DNA of 64,000 nt, from the NCBI RefSeq assembly GCF_003073045.1, contig NC_037593.1, positions 15,818,735-15,882,734 on the forward strand, in the 5' to 3' direction. The notes under the pieces are model-generated. The model had not been told where the DNA came from, searched no databases, and saw nothing but the letters and a program-made list of their open reading frames with translations. Position numbers and translations under genes: made by a program. Below, one piece after another: positions 1 through 11,602 of this stretch; positions within the stretch are counted from its first letter, which is position 1, and every line of letters begins with the position of its first letter. The stretch comes from Pomacea canaliculata (Eukaryota; Mollusca; Gastropoda; Architaenioglossa; Ampullariidae).

Positions 1-220
1 GTGTGCACAAGCGAACTTAAACATGAACTTAAGCTTAAGTTGGCTGACTCAACTTTAAGTACAGTAACTCGGTGTGCACAAGACAACTCAAGTCCTCTAA
101 GTACAAAATTTCTTACTCAACTTTAAGACTGCCCTCCCCCAGGTATAAACCCTTACTTAACTGAGTCGGGCGACTTAAGTTAGCACAATTCTGATTTCTT
201 CGTGTGAAGAGTGACAGAAG

Positions 221-468
221 ATGGCAACGAGACGACTGTGCTTTACGATGATGATAAGAAGACATTTGAGGAGGGAACGTGTGTCTCGCGACAGACACAA
301 TCCTTTTGACCTGTATGATCCGTGATATAGCCCTAGTTGCTGGCACGGCATAAAACACAAACAATGTGACCTGTATGACGACGTTGAACTCTACGCTCGA
401 TTTCGCTTTCGGCGAGTCGATATCATGTACCTGTGCGATTTTAATAAAGGAGGACATCGACCACCCTG
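221..468 (+). pseudogene. HARBI1-like transposase N-terminal fragment
   Basis: A start codon at 221 opens MATRRLCFTMMIRRHLRRER, then RDRHNPFDLYD. After a 48-bp insertion it resumes DDVELYARFRFRRVDIMYLC and IKEDIDHP. The pattern of an acidic DD-E-L, then R-F-R-F-R-R, then I, then a DI..P ending matches the N-terminal region of PIF/Harbinger nucleases, which continues in intact elements into the DDE domain. Nothing resembling the DDE domain follows. A one-base surplus near 450 also shifts the frame relative to copy F. This is a dead fragment. Confidence 0.6.
319..366 (+). mobile_element. SINE 3' tail inserted with 12-bp target duplication
   Basis: The 48 bp carry GATATAGCCCTAGTTGCTGG followed by CACGGCATAAAACACAAAC, a short-interspersed-element tail that recurs at 43.7 and 54.6 kb. 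The 12-mer TGACCTGTATGA stands on both sides (307-318 and 367-378), as expected for target-primed insertion. It interrupts the HARBI1-like reading frame. The same insertion is in the copies at 7.05 and 21.6 kb, so it predates the duplications. Confidence 0.7.
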
Positions 469-859
469 GCTTTTAAATTTGACCATTTTTTAAAATTTTG
501 GGCCCATTCCCGTTTTTGCTCTCCACGAGCACTGATGGCAACTGCTATGTCTTTCCACAGCTGATTTTTTTTCTTTGCGGTCAATACATAAACAAAACAT
601 AACAAAAACTACCGCACACATCAATTTACATAAATAAATCAACAAACATATCTCTGACAATCTACACAAATCTTTCCTCCATCTCATCATGCCCTACCCT
701 ATGAAAGGACCAGCTGACGCTAGTAACATCATATAGGTTGTAGTGGTTTGTCTTTTAGTTGTAGCTTACACAAATACCGATAGCTTTCACACATAAACAT
801 CAAATAAATAACACATATTTCAGGCAGTTCGCACATTTCAACTGTACACTGAACTTATA

Positions 860-2700
860 CTTATCTATACATTTATGACATTAGCTACATCTGAGGCATA
901 GCTCACCCATATATTTATTATCTTCACGTATACAAATACCAAATCAGGGAAGGAAAACATGTCTATTCACAAACATTTTCAAGTAGGTATAGGGTATCCA
1001 GACTACGAGGAGACATAAGGGATGCATGACTTTTTACAGATACATAACAATATAAGTATACATAGCAAACAAGCAATATTTTACAATATACCAACATAAA
1101 AAACAAACATATACACATAAATTAACAAACATTTTAAAAATACATCCATCTGCCCAGAGAAGCCACACAAATAAAGCAATCATCATAGAAGGCACCTTGG
1201 AGCCTATGTGTCATAGGATGACAGCACAATATTAATGTATATCAAGACATATGTAGTTTTTGATAATCAAGATCATATAAATGTATATAATCAGTATTTA
1301 GTTTAGTTAACAAGTTGTTCATATGATAGCCAGTGTTTAGCAAACTTTTCTTCGGTTGATTCTAAACATGCATTAAATTTTTCAATTGAATATCTGTTTC
1401 AATATTTGGATAAAGGGTTCTAACTGGGGGATGACTTTTTTAAATATACAAGAATATATGTATGCTTTTGCCAGCAATAAAATTAAATCAAATGCAACAT
1501 CTGTCTCAAAGTTGTTATTGCATCCAAATAAAATCAAATGTTCACTAAAAGTTATCTTAGGAGCATTTGTATATTTGTCTAATATACAATTTTGTAAGTT
1601 TTTCCAAAAAACATTAACATATTTAAGCTTTCAAAAAATATGCTGAATATTTTCTTTATCATCTCTGCAAAGGCTGCAGACATCATCATCTTCTAGTCCC
1701 ATGTGGAATAATATTACTCTTGTCGCCAGGATTCTATGTAACACTCTGATTTGAAGCCATTTTAATTTAATATCTTTTATATTAGCCATTGCTTTAAATA
1801 TAACATGCCAATCAACATTTCTATTTATCCTTTTATCCCAGTTTAAGCAACAGTTTGGTATACATGGTTTAGATAACATTTTATCATAATATAGTCTTGC
1901 TCCTTTGTGTATTGATCAAATTATTTTTAGAGTTTTGTTTGTGTCATATGTAGAAGGAGATAAATCTGTTTTATTCCTTCTATTTAAGTTTATGTATGTT
2001 TTTATGTTCTTTATGCAACCATTAAAAGAGACAAAGTCAATGTTAACATCATATTTATTGTTAACAGCTTGTTATGATAGAAAGTTTCCTCTTTCATCTG
2101 TCAAGTGTTTAATTGAGTATACATCTTTCTCCACCCATCTTATATAGAATTGGCTTATTCCCAATTGTTATTCTATCGTTACAAAAGATAGGTTCTGACA
2201 AAATTTCATGTTTATCACACACTATATTATATCCAAATCTCCGGTATGCTTTTAGTACATCCGCCAAGAAGCTATTTGCATTAATATACATGTAGTGGCA
2301 AACTGCAGGGCCCAGTTTGTCCAAATAACCTATTATTTTATGTGTAGACAGAAGATTTTATTTTCCAGCTGTGGTTGCTTTTCTTTATTTTCCGCAGCCA
2401 TGATAATTTTAACGCATTCATATAAGTTTTAACATCAGGTATGCCCATGCCTCCAGCCTGGATATTTTTAATGGATATTTTTCTATTAATTTTATCATTT
2501 TTTTCCATTCCAAACAAACCTAAAGATAGATTTCTGCATGTCATTTATAGCAAAGTCTGGAGGGTTAGGTAGTAGTAACCAAAGGTGTACTAATTTTGAT
2601 TAAATTAAGGACTTAAGTATTGCTACTCTCCCTAATGGAGTTAACTGAAACTTTAACCATATTTTGTACAACATTCTTATTTCAGCAAGCTTGCTATCGT
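860..2700 (-). mobile_element. L1/Tx1-like LINE ORF2 C-terminal fragment
   Basis: Minus-strand open pieces between about 2560 and 1390 read as the C-terminal part of a non-LTR retrotransposon ORF2: GGMGIPDVKTYMNALKLSWL early, then KWLQIRVLHRILATR and a C-S-L-C-R-D...N-I-Q-H-I-F zinc-knuckle-like segment, then LLLAKAYIYSCIFKK near the end. These are typical of the region after the reverse transcriptase in L1-type elements. Stops and frameshifts interrupt it throughout. It is nested in the Harbinger-like element and recurs at 22.0-23.8 kb. Outer limits are approximate. Confidence 0.65.
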
Positions 2701-3081
2701 AGTTTAATTTGCGTACAGTCTTTCTTTTTGGTAATTGTTTCCATTTTTTCCGGCAAATACCTCAATCTCAAAAGATAGTATCGTGGTTGAAAAGACTGAA
2801 CAAGACCAAACATAAAAGCGTAACGCACGAACAAAGCGATTGTTGATTGGCTGTTTGTCTATAAATAGCCAGTGACGCAGGAGATTCCCCTGCAATTCCG
2901 AAAAGGACAAGAGGTCACTGTCTTGACCAATTTCTTAACTAAGCAAGCAGCTCATGCACACCGATGTGAATTCTCGCCAGCAACGAACTCAGCTGAGTAA
3001 AGTTTGCGGTTAAGTCGGCCAACTTAAGTAAGAAATTTAAGTTCGCTTATGCACATCAGCCCTGGCTTTTTCCCTTTTCAG

Positions 3082-4194
3082 TTCCTAAGCAAAAGAATAA
3101 ACTGGAGAAAATCACCGGTTGTGTACCCTGAGACAAAAACATCTCTGCCGACGGTAAACTCCTTGCTGGACAACACCACGGTCTTTGCGACGCTCAATGT
3201 TGTCCCGCACAACAACTTCAACATCCTGACTGCACTGACCAGTACATCGTCGTCCACCGGTCATCCTGTCACGACTCCTACTAAAGGTCACGTGTCGCAC
3301 AGCTCCTACACCTTCCCAGGTGGCACAAATAAAACTGGAGTCACTGTACCGTCGGACCCGCTCATCGCAACCAAGTGTTGTGTATCAGTTTTGAAGGCCG
3401 ACTAGGAAACCAACTCTTCAGTACGCATCCTTTTGGGCATAGCTCTAAGACTAAGCGGATACCTGTTTACTGGGGGAGACTATTCTGTCGGATGTGTTGA
3501 GAAACACTTCACTGATTGACGCGTCTTCCCGCTAACACAGATCGGTGTAAGGACGTCTTTCTAATGGAAGAAGGTTGTTGTAAGTTTTTCAAAACGGAAT
3601 ATTTCAAGCTGAATTCTAGTAGAGATTACAGGATCGGGCAGTATCTTCAGTCCTGGCGATATTTCAACGAACACGAAGTGGAAGTACGTCACGCGTTAAC
3701 TTTCAAGGACACGATTGTGTCCCAAGCTCGTCAAACGGTCGACTCCCTCAGACAGAAATTTAATCGAACGCTGACAGGTATCCATGTACGCAGAGGAGAC
3801 TATTTAACTTATGGATACAAGACAGCACCTGTAGAATACCTGTTGCATGCCATGAACTACGTCCGAAAAAAGTTCCGAGACGTCGTTTTTGTCGTTTCTT
3901 CAGATGACCTCGAATGGTGTCGGCAGCAGTTAGCTAACGAAAGTGACGTCACATTGCTGCAGCGTCAGTCATCGCCTGCAGTTGACATGATGATTCTTGC
4001 GTCACTGGATCACATGATCATGACGGTGGGGTCTTACGGGTGGTGGGCGAGTTTTCTGAACCGCGGGATTACCGTCTACTATCGAGACTTTTGTTGATCT
4101 GATACATAAAAAAATCTCTAATCTCTCCTCTATCAACACTCTTCAACCAAACGGAACGGACTACTACCGTCCGGACTGGATTTCCTTGTCCTGA
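3082..4194 (+). pseudogene. GT11 alpha-1,2-fucosyltransferase copy A, stem and catalytic exon, frameshifted
   Basis: Homologous over its full length to intact copies D and F. The first part (3082-3405) encodes the stem from FLSKRINW to the loss of frame at the sugar-nucleotide segment. The rest (3516-4097) carries the motif GIHVRRGDYL, VVSSDDLEWC and MTVGSYGWWASFLN. Between about 3372 and 3540 several single bases are missing relative to the sisters, so the GRLGNQLFQYAS region is out of frame. A short T/C-rich insertion near 4105-4125 breaks the C-terminus. The homologous stop is at 4192. It is either a young pseudogene or a poorly polished gene, since almost every difference is a one-base indel. 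The transposon lies immediately upstream. Confidence 0.85.
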
Positions 4195-5330
4195 CTTTAA
4201 TCAGAGATTACAAACGGTTAACGTTTTACTGACAATTATATTTTATTCTCATACTGTTCTTGTTATTGTTATGTTATATTATCTTTAGTCTGTTCAATTT
4301 TACACTATCGAGTAATCAGCATATAACACTACAATGTCCCAAACAGAAGCAAAATCTAAATGTGCCCGTAACCTGGTAAGTTTAAAATAAATCCATTTGA
4401 AGACAATTGTTTTGAGTATGTACGCTGTACTAGCGCGTAAATAAAACATAAAAGATAGTTATTTTAGTCTAATTGTTTAAAAATATTTGAGATGTTAGCA
4501 AAATGTCTTTTATTTATTGCCTTTACATTTTTTCTTTTTTTGTGGCTAGGTTGCTGATGGACTGCATTAAAAAAGAAATCATATAAGGCTGTCAAATTGA
4601 GCTGAGCTTTTTTCCAATTTGTTTAGCCTGACGAGACGTGATATTCAAACTATTTACTAACCTTTTCTATTTGTTTTTTAATTTATATCTTATTTAACGT
4701 AAGCGTACCTCAAACCACACTTTTCGTAGCCGACCCAGTAACTTACTTCTTTTTTCTCTGAAAACTCCAGTAGAATCGTCCAAGTTCCAAACTAAAAGAG
4801 AGATAAATAGAAGTAGACAACCCTAAAGACCAACCCTGCTGTCATTAAGCTTCACGTAGTGAAGAAAAGATATTTAAAAAAATAATTAAGGACCACTTTT
4901 TTACAACTTTTAATTCATCTCTCTGTTCGGACGACAGAGCTCTGACCACTAGGATTAAATAAAATGTATATCTATATCTACATATCACACACTAAGGGAG
5001 ACTAGTCTTGATACTTGTCGAATGTCATGCCTGCCTCCCTTTGACACACTTCCTTTTTTTTCCCCTTCAAAAAAACGCAAAAAAACCCCAATAAAAAAAA
5101 ACTAAGTAAGATAATTTTTCCAAACATAATTACTTTTAAATTTACTAAAAAATTGTAAAAAAATTGTTTGTCTCCGCATGTTCTTTTAAACTCTTGCATT
5201 CTACGAGCACTGTGCATGGTAGGGTAATGGACCCAGTGTCAGTCATCAGACTCATACATTCTAATCAAGCATAAGGTGTACAACGCTTACAAAGCTCCTA
5301 ACCTTACTACTAAAGGCAAGTCCAAAGCGT
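4195..5330 (+). repeat. 3' flank of copy A, repeated after copies C, E and F
   Basis: No gene. This is the 3' UTR and downstream spacer, repeated with high similarity at 9593-10727, 17499-18620 and 25462-26570. Candidate polyadenylation signals AATAAA lie at 4386 and 4440, about 190 and 250 nt after the stop. Near 5022 is the conserved block CATGCCTGCCTCCCTTTGAC, also found (with small changes) after C, E, F and G. Confidence 0.7.
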
Positions 5331-5659
5331 AGCGAATGTCCGGGTACATTTAGAAGCAGGGGACGTAATGAGCATGTGAATATAATGGGAGCTGACTTTG
5401 CCGTTCTTGGAAGTTAAAGTTAATTTTATTTTTTAGTATTCAATACTTTGTCGTTTCAAATAGAGGAGAATGGAGTAGCCGGAGGAAGAGTGTTTCATTA
5501 GGTGCTGGTGTTTTTGCTTTGCTTTGTTTTCTAAGATATTTTTCGTAGTGGAGTTTACAAAATAATATAGCAACTACTGGAAGAAATCTGCGAGATTTGA
5601 TTTTGAGCAAGAAAGGAGATGAAGTGAGTTGGGGGTAGTAGATCTTGTATTGGTGTCCT

Positions 5660-5800
5660 GTGTATGACGGTCTTGTGCGCGTCATTTGTTCCACGTCATT
5701 GAAGCAGAAAAAGACGTCATACATAAGGATAGCAGTAGGACTTAAATGGCCATGACCAAAAGTTGGCGTTACAAAGACGCTGCTTTTCCCGCATCTTCTT
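5660..5800 (+). promoter_or_regulatory. Putative promoter of copy B
   Basis: Aligned with the promoters of D, E and F. It has GACGTCA at 5713-5719 (CRE-like). It also has a degraded form of the E2F-like inverted repeat at 5764-5793, whose centre reads AAAGACGCTGCTTTTCCCGC, the same orientation as copy E. No TATA box is obvious. The role is inferred from conservation among units and position before the shared non-coding exon 1. Confidence 0.5.
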
Positions 5801-6645
5801 TATGACTCTCAGTGACATTCGTGACGAGTTTGCGCTCTTCGATTCGATTCGTTTCCAAATTTCTTCATCCTCATCGTCATCTGCCAGGGCTCGTCGAGCG
5901 TTGCATTGTTGTGTGTGCAATACGTCGGTGCGTATGAAAGGTAAGTGTACATTCGTCTTAATACAGTGCTGTCAGTCTAACGATTGTTTCCAATATCATT
6001 TGCTAACGACAGTCTTCTGCGCCTCGAGACAAAGGTTCAGACAATATCGCTCACAGATGTGCAAGGATGGAGAGAGAGAGAGAACAGCTGACATGAGAAA
6101 TAAGGATAAATCTCGCTTTATCAGTTTTATAGAATGTTCACCCGCGTGTTTTGCAGATAGTCTGCTGTTGCACACGTGTGTTAAACAACCTGTTTTCTTG
6201 TGGACTTAAGCACTGAAGTCATGAGAGGAACGCTTAAAGTGTTCAGGTAAGATACGTTCCCTCTTGAAATAAATGTGACTCATGTGTTTTGATCCCTTTT
6301 GTCTCATTTAGCGTTGTGCGAAAAAGTATTTTCTCTAGTGACAGTGCAATGTCTGCACAAATTTTACGGCAGGTCTTTTTCTTTCGCTAAATCAAATTCA
6401 AATCAATTCAAATCAAACTTTATTGTCTGTTCCGAGAATTCAAGACAAATTTTCCTTTTGCTTAAAAGTACCAACCACATATACAAATGATGATGATGAA
6501 GTTGATGATGATGATGATTGATGATTGAATTGATTGATTGATTGATGATGAGATAAGATGATGATGATTTTACATTTAACTTGCAGCATTGTTGCGCTGA
6601 TCATTTCTCCTCATTCTGGTTGGCGAGCTGTTTATCATGGACAAG
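5800..6645 (+). pseudogene. GT11 fucosyltransferase copy B, 5' exons only
   Basis: Non-coding exon 1 ends at a GAAAG|GTAAGT donor near 5940. Exon 2 is 6157-6246 and holds the start codon at 6221 (MRGT...). Exon 3 begins at 6597 after TTGCAG and encodes the membrane anchor up to GACAAG (6645). Exon 2 has 26 coding bases instead of the 25 found in all intact copies, which puts the anchor exon out of frame (TGA soon follows in the normal phase). A GTGAGT donor and the Harbinger-like element follow at once. The catalytic exon would lie in or beyond the assembly gap, so the state of the whole gene cannot be judged. Confidence 0.65.
6400..6560 (+). repeat. LINE 3'-tail remnant plus (GAT)n microsatellite in intron 2 of copy B
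   Basis: CAAATCAAACTTTATTGTCT followed by a C/T-rich stretch and then a GATGAT/GATTGATT run. The same pair of elements occupies intron 2 of C, D, E and F, and the (GAT)n run alone precedes the exon in G. The first part resembles the end of the LINE at 18.86 kb. Confidence 0.6.
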
Positions 6646-6652
6646 GTGAGTC

Positions 6653-7552
6653 AGGGATGCGTGGCACAAGCGAACTTAAACATGAACTTTAGCTTAAGTT
6701 GGCTGACTTAACAAGTACAGTAACTCGGGCTGGGTGTGCACAAGCGAAACTTAAACATGAACTTAAGTTAAGTTGGCTGACTCAACTTTAAGTACGTAAC
6801 TCGGTGTGCACACAAGACAACTCAAGTCCTCTAAGTACAAAATTTTTACTCAACTTTAAGACTGCCTCCCCAGGTATAACCCTTACTTAACTGGAGTTCG
6901 GGCGACTTAAGTTAGCACAAATTCTGATTTCTTCGTGTGAAGAGTGACAGAAGATGGCAACGAGACGACTGTGCTTTACTATGATGATAAGAAAGAGCAT
7001 TTGACGACGAACGTGTGTGTCTGTGACAGACACAATCTTTTGACCTGTATGATCCGTGAATAGCCCTAGTTGCTGGCACGGCATAAAACACAAACAATGT
7101 GAACCTGTATGAGAGTTGAACTCTACGCTCGATTTCGCTTTCGGCGAGTCGATATCATGTACCTGTGCGCATTTTAATAAATGGAGGACATCGACGGCAC
7201 CTGGCTTTAAATTTGACCATTTTTTTAAAATTTTTGGCCCATTCCTTTTTTGCTCTCCACGAGCACTGATGGCAACTGCTATGTTCTTTCCACAGCTTGA
7301 TTTTTTTTTCTTTTGCGGTCAATACATAAACAAAAATAACAAAAACTACCGCACACTCATTTACTAAATAATCACAAACATATCTCTGACAATTGCACAC
7401 AATCTTTCCTCCATCTTCCTCAATGCCTACCCTATGAAAGGACCAGCTGCCGCTAGTAACATCATATAGGTTGTAGGTGTTTGTCTTTTTAGTTGTACGC
7501 TTACACAAATACCGATGCTTTCAACATACATCAATAAATAACACATATTTCA
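6653..7552 (+). mobile_element. Harbinger-like transposon copy B, left part, cut by gap
   Basis: Begins AGGGATGCGTGGCACAAGCG right after GGTGAGTC in copy B, at the same position as in copy F. It repeats the tandem left-end units, the HARBI1-like start and the SINE tail with its duplicated 12-mer (7041-7052 and about 7100-7112). It runs into the gap before the LINE part. It carries many one-base differences from the other two copies. Confidence 0.75.
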
Positions 7553-7652
7553 NNNNNNNNNNNNNNNNNNNNNNNNNNNNNNNNNNNNNNNNNNNNNNNN
7601 NNNNNNNNNNNNNNNNNNNNNNNNNNNNNNNNNNNNNNNNNNNNNNNNNNNN
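7553..7652. other. Assembly gap (100 N)
   Basis: Exactly 100 N, the usual placeholder for a gap of unknown size. Left of it is the middle of a Harbinger-like element and right of it is the middle of exon 1 of the next gene. At least about 2 kb of transposon, the catalytic exon of copy B and the promoter of copy C are therefore missing. Confidence 0.98.
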
Positions 7653-9592
7653 GTGGGAGATGACATTTGTAATGAAGTTTGCCGCATCTTTCGATTCGCA
7701 TCATTATTCCAAATTTCTTCATCCTCATCGTCATTCTGCCGGGCTCGTGTGTTGTTGTGTGTGCAATCGTCGTGCGTATGAAAGGTAAGTGAACATCGTC
7801 TTAATAAGTGCGTGTCCAGTCTAAAACGATTGTTCCAATATCATTGTGCTAAACGGACCAGGTCTTCTGCGCTCTAGACAGTGGCAGACAATATCCAGCT
7901 CACAGATGTGCAAGGATGGAGAGAGAGAGAGACAGGCTGACATGAGAGAAAGAATAAATCTCGCTTTATCAAGACTTTATAGAATGTTCAACCCCGTGTG
8001 CAGATAAGGCTCCGCGCTCGTTCACACGTGTGTGATAACAACCTGTCTCTTGTGCGACTTAAGCGACTGAAGTATGACAAGAATGCTAAAGTGTTTTGGT
8101 AAAGCTGTTGTTCTATTGAATAAATGACTCATGTGTTTTGATCCCTTTTGTTCTCATTTAGGTGTGGAAAAAGTATTACACTAGTGACAGTGCCAATGTC
8201 TGCACAATTACGTGGTCTTCGGCGCTAAATCAAAATTCAAATCAAACTAATTGTCTGTCGAAGAAGTCCAAGACTAAATTTCCTTTTGCTTAAAAGCCCA
8301 ATCACGTATCACAAATGACGATGATGAATTGATGATAGATGATGATTGTGTGGATTGCTTGATGATTGGAATGATAATTGATAATGATGATGATCATGAT
8401 GATTTTTTATTGACTTGTCAGCGTTGGATGCACTGCTGGCAACAGCAGCATTGTCCTTCCTCATCTGGTTTAAGCTGTTTATCGGACAAGTAGCCTGACT
8501 TTTTACCTTTTCAGTTTCCTAACCAAAAAAGCATAACTGGAGAAAATCCCCGTTGTGTCCCCTGAACAAAACGTGGTCTTCTGCCGACGGTAAACCTTCT
8601 TTCGGACAACACTACGGTCTTTGCGACGCCAACGTTGTCCGCAATCAACAACTTCAACATCCTGACGCACTACCAGTACATCGTCCGCCACCGGTCATCC
8701 ATGTCACGACTCCACTAAACTGTACGTGTCGCACAGCTTCCTACACCATCCCCAGTGGGCACAAATAAAACTGGAATCACTGTACCGTCGGAGCCGCTCA
8801 TCGCACCAACCAAAGTCAGTGTATCAGTTTTAGAGGCGGACTAGGAACCACTCTTTCAGTACGCATCCTTTGGGCATAGCTCTTAGGACGAAGCGGATAC
8901 GGTTACCTGGGCGACTATTCTGTCGGATGTGTGAGAAACACTTCACTGATTGACACTTCTTTCGTACATCAATCGGCGTATGAACCTCTTTCTGAAGGAA
9001 GCAGGTTTTTGTAAGTTTTTTCCCGAAGTATTCGAGCTGGACTCTAAGAAAAGATACAGGATCGGTGAGTATCTTCAAGTCTGCGATATTTTCGCGCGAA
9101 CACGAGCGGAAGTACGTCACGCTTTGACGTTCAAGGACACGATTATCTCAGGCCGTCAAACAGTTGACGATCTCAGACAGAAATTCAATGCACACTGATA
9201 GTATCATGTACGCAGAAGGAGACTATCAATGGATAGAAAGACAGCACCTGTAAGAATACCTGCTGCACCATGGACTACGTCAGAAAAAGATCCGTCGACG
9301 TCGTTTGTCGTTCTTCTCGGTGATACCTCGAAGCTGGTGTTATAGGGCAGCAGTTGCCAACAAAAGCAGACGTCACAGTGCTGCAAGCATCATTCATCTC
9401 CCGCAGTTGACATGATGATTCTTGCGTCACTGGATCACATGATCATGTGGGGACCTACGGGTGGTGGGCGAGTTTCTGAACCCGGCCATACCGTCTACTA
9501 TCGAGACTTTGTTGATCGGATACATATCTTCAACACTCTTCAACCCAAACGGAACGGACTACTACCGTCCGGACTGGATTTCCTTATCTTGA
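7653..9592 (+). pseudogene. GT11 fucosyltransferase copy C, full layout but heavily indel-ridden
   Basis: Exon 1 ends at 7784 (donor GTAAGT). Exon 2 has ATG at 8074 and a 25-nt coding part ending at 8098. The anchor/stem/catalytic exon follows from about 8420 to a stop at 9590-9592. Recognisable pieces are LDSKKRYRIGEYLQ, EVRHALTFKDTI, MMILASLDHMIM and the C-terminal NGTDYYRPDW segment. Single-base insertions and losses occur every few dozen bases, in exon and intron alike, so no frame is longer than about 96 residues. The evenness of the errors and the nearby gap suggest poor consensus rather than old decay. No Harbinger insertion is present. Confidence 0.75.
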
Positions 9593-10727
9593 CTTTAATC
9601 AGTTGCCCATAACGGTTAACGTTTTACTGACAATTATATTTTATTGTTATACTGTTCTTGTTATTTTGTTACTGTTATATTATCTTTAGTCTGTTCATTT
9701 TACACTATCGAGTAAATCACGTATAGTAACACTACAAAGTCCAAACAGAAGCAAAAATCTAAATGTGCCCGTAACCTGGTAAGTTTGAAATAAATCCATT
9801 TGATAACAATTGTTTTGAGTATGTACGCTGTGCTAGCGCGTAAATAAAACATAAAAGATAGTTATTTTAGTCTAATTTTTGAAAATATTTGAGGAGATGT
9901 TAGCAAAATGTCTTATATTTATTGCCTTTACATTTTTTCTGTTTTTGTTGCTGATGGACTGCATTAAAAAAGAAATCATATAAGGCTGTCAAATTGAGCT
10001 GAGCTTCTTTCCAGTTTGTTTAGCCTGAAGAGACGTGATATTCAAACTATTTACTAACCTTTTCTATTTGTTTTTTAATTTATATCTTATTTAACCTAAG
10101 TATACCTCAAACCACACTTTTCGTAGTCGACCCAGTAACTTACTTCTTTTTTCTCTGAAAACTCCAGTAGAATCGTCCAAGTTCCAAACTAAAAGAGAGA
10201 TAAATAGAACTAGACAACCCTAAAGACCAAGCCTGCTGTCATTAAGCTTCACGTTGTGAAGAAAATATATTAAAAAAGTAATTAAGGACCACTTTTTTAC
10301 AACTTTTCTTTAATTCATCTCTCAGTTCGGACGACAGCGCTCTGACCAGCAGGATAAAAAAAAAATATATTTATTCTAATCATATCACATACTAAGTGGA
10401 GACTAGTCTTGATAACTGTCGAATGTCATGCCTGCCTCCCTTTGACACACTTCCTTTTTTTTCCCCTTCAAAAAAACGCAGAAAAAACCCCAATAAAAAA
10501 AAAACATAAAGTAAGAAATTTTTTCCAACATAATTACACTAAAATTTACTAAAAAAATTGTAAAAAAATTGTTTGTCTCCGCATGTTCTTTAAACTCTTG
10601 GATACCATTCTGCCCGAGCACTGTGCATGTATAATGGCCCAGTGTCAGTCATCAGACTCAATACATTCTAATCAAGCATAACGTGTACACGCTTACAAAG
10701 CTCCTACCTTCTATACAGGCAGTTCAA
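9593..10727 (+). repeat. 3' flank of copy C
   Basis: Gene-free spacer closely matching 4195-5330. AATAAA signals occur near 9790 and 9843 and the conserved CATGCCTGCCTCCCTTTGAC block near 10427. Confidence 0.65.
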
Positions 10728-11054
10728 AGAGCGAATGTCCGGTAGCATTTAGAAGCAGGGGAGGTAATGAGCATGTGAATATAATGGGAGCTGACTCTGC
10801 CGTTCTTGGAAAGTTAAAGTAATTTTATTTTTTTAGTATTCAATACTTTGTCGTTCAAATAGAGAGAGATGGAGTAGCCAGGAGAAAGAGTGTTCATTAG
10901 GTATGGTGTTTTTGCTTTGTTTTGTTTCTAAGATATTTTTCGTAGTGGAGTTTACAAAAATAATATAGCAACCTTACTTGGAAGAAATCTGCGAGATTTC
11001 ATTTTGAGCAAGAAAGGAGATGAAGTGAGTTGGGGTAGTAGATCTTGTATTGTG

Positions 11055-11190
11055 TCGTGTATGACGTCTTGTGTGCGTCATTTGTTCCACGTCACTTGAA
11101 GCAGAAAAAGACGTCATACATAAGGAAAGCAATAGGACTTAAATGACCAAGTTGGCGGGAACAAGCAGCGGTCTTTTCCCTCCATCTTCT
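11055..11190 (+). promoter_or_regulatory. Putative promoter of copy D
   Basis: Contains TGACGTC at 11062-11068 and GACGTCA at 11110-11116 (CRE-like half-palindromes), then the E2F-like inverted repeat at 11154-11183. One arm has lost its match (TTTTCCCTCC in place of TTTTCCCGCC), and with it the YY1-like CCGCCATCTT. The centre is in the same orientation as copy F (AGCAGCGGTC). Confidence 0.5.
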
Positions 11191-11316
11191 TTATGACTCT
11201 CAGTGACATTCGTATGAGTTTGTGCCTCTTCGATTCGATTCATTTCCAAATTTCTTCATCCTCATCGTCATCTGCCGGGGCTCGTTCTGTTGTTGTGTGT
11301 GCAATACGTCGTGCGT

Positions 11317-11564
11317 ATGAAAGGTAAGTGTACATTCGTCTTAATACAGTGCTGTCAGTCTAAACGATTGTTTCCAATATCATTTGCTAACGACCAGTCT
11401 TCTGCGCCTCGAGACAAAGTGCAGACAATATCGCTCACAGATGTAGCAAGGATGGAGAGAGAGAGACAGGCTGACATGAGAGATAAGGAATAAATCTCGC
11501 TTTATCAGTTTATAGAATGTTCAACCCGCGTGTTGCAGATAGTCCGCTGTTCACACGTGTGTGA
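11317..11564 (+). promoter_or_regulatory. Predicted 10-codon upstream ORF spanning intron 1 of copy D
   Basis: Exon 1 ends ATGAAAG at 11323 before a GTAAGT donor. Joined to exon 2 at 11539 (after TGTTGCAG) it reads MKDSPLFTRV then TGA, ending before the main start at 11603. The same peptide is predicted in copies E and F. Whether it is translated is unknown; such short upstream frames often dampen translation of the main frame. Confidence 0.35.
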
Positions 11565-11602
11565 TAACAACCTGTTTTCTTGTGGACTTAAGGACTGAAG
11601 TC

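Larger units (their letters stand above)
1..3063 (+). mobile_element. PIF/Harbinger-like DNA transposon, left end cut by window (copy A)
   Basis: The window opens inside the left terminal region of the element (GTGTGCACAAGCGAACTTAA). The right end at 3035-3063, read on the minus strand, begins AGGGCTGATGTGCATAAGCG, matching the left end seen complete in copy F. Inside lie a HARBI1-like transposase start, a 48-bp SINE tail and a minus-strand LINE fragment. The element sits in the coding exon of fucosyltransferase copy A, directly before a polypyrimidine tract and CAG at 3064-3081. It is non-autonomous now because most of the transposase is absent. The superfamily is inferred from the transposase fragment and the GGGC-type ends; I could not define a clean target-site duplication. 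Confidence 0.75.

Noticed and set aside
2704-2910. 68-codon minus-strand frame in the right part of the Harbinger-like element
   Set aside because: It covers the subterminal non-coding region, is altered in the copy near 24.1 kb and matches no family.
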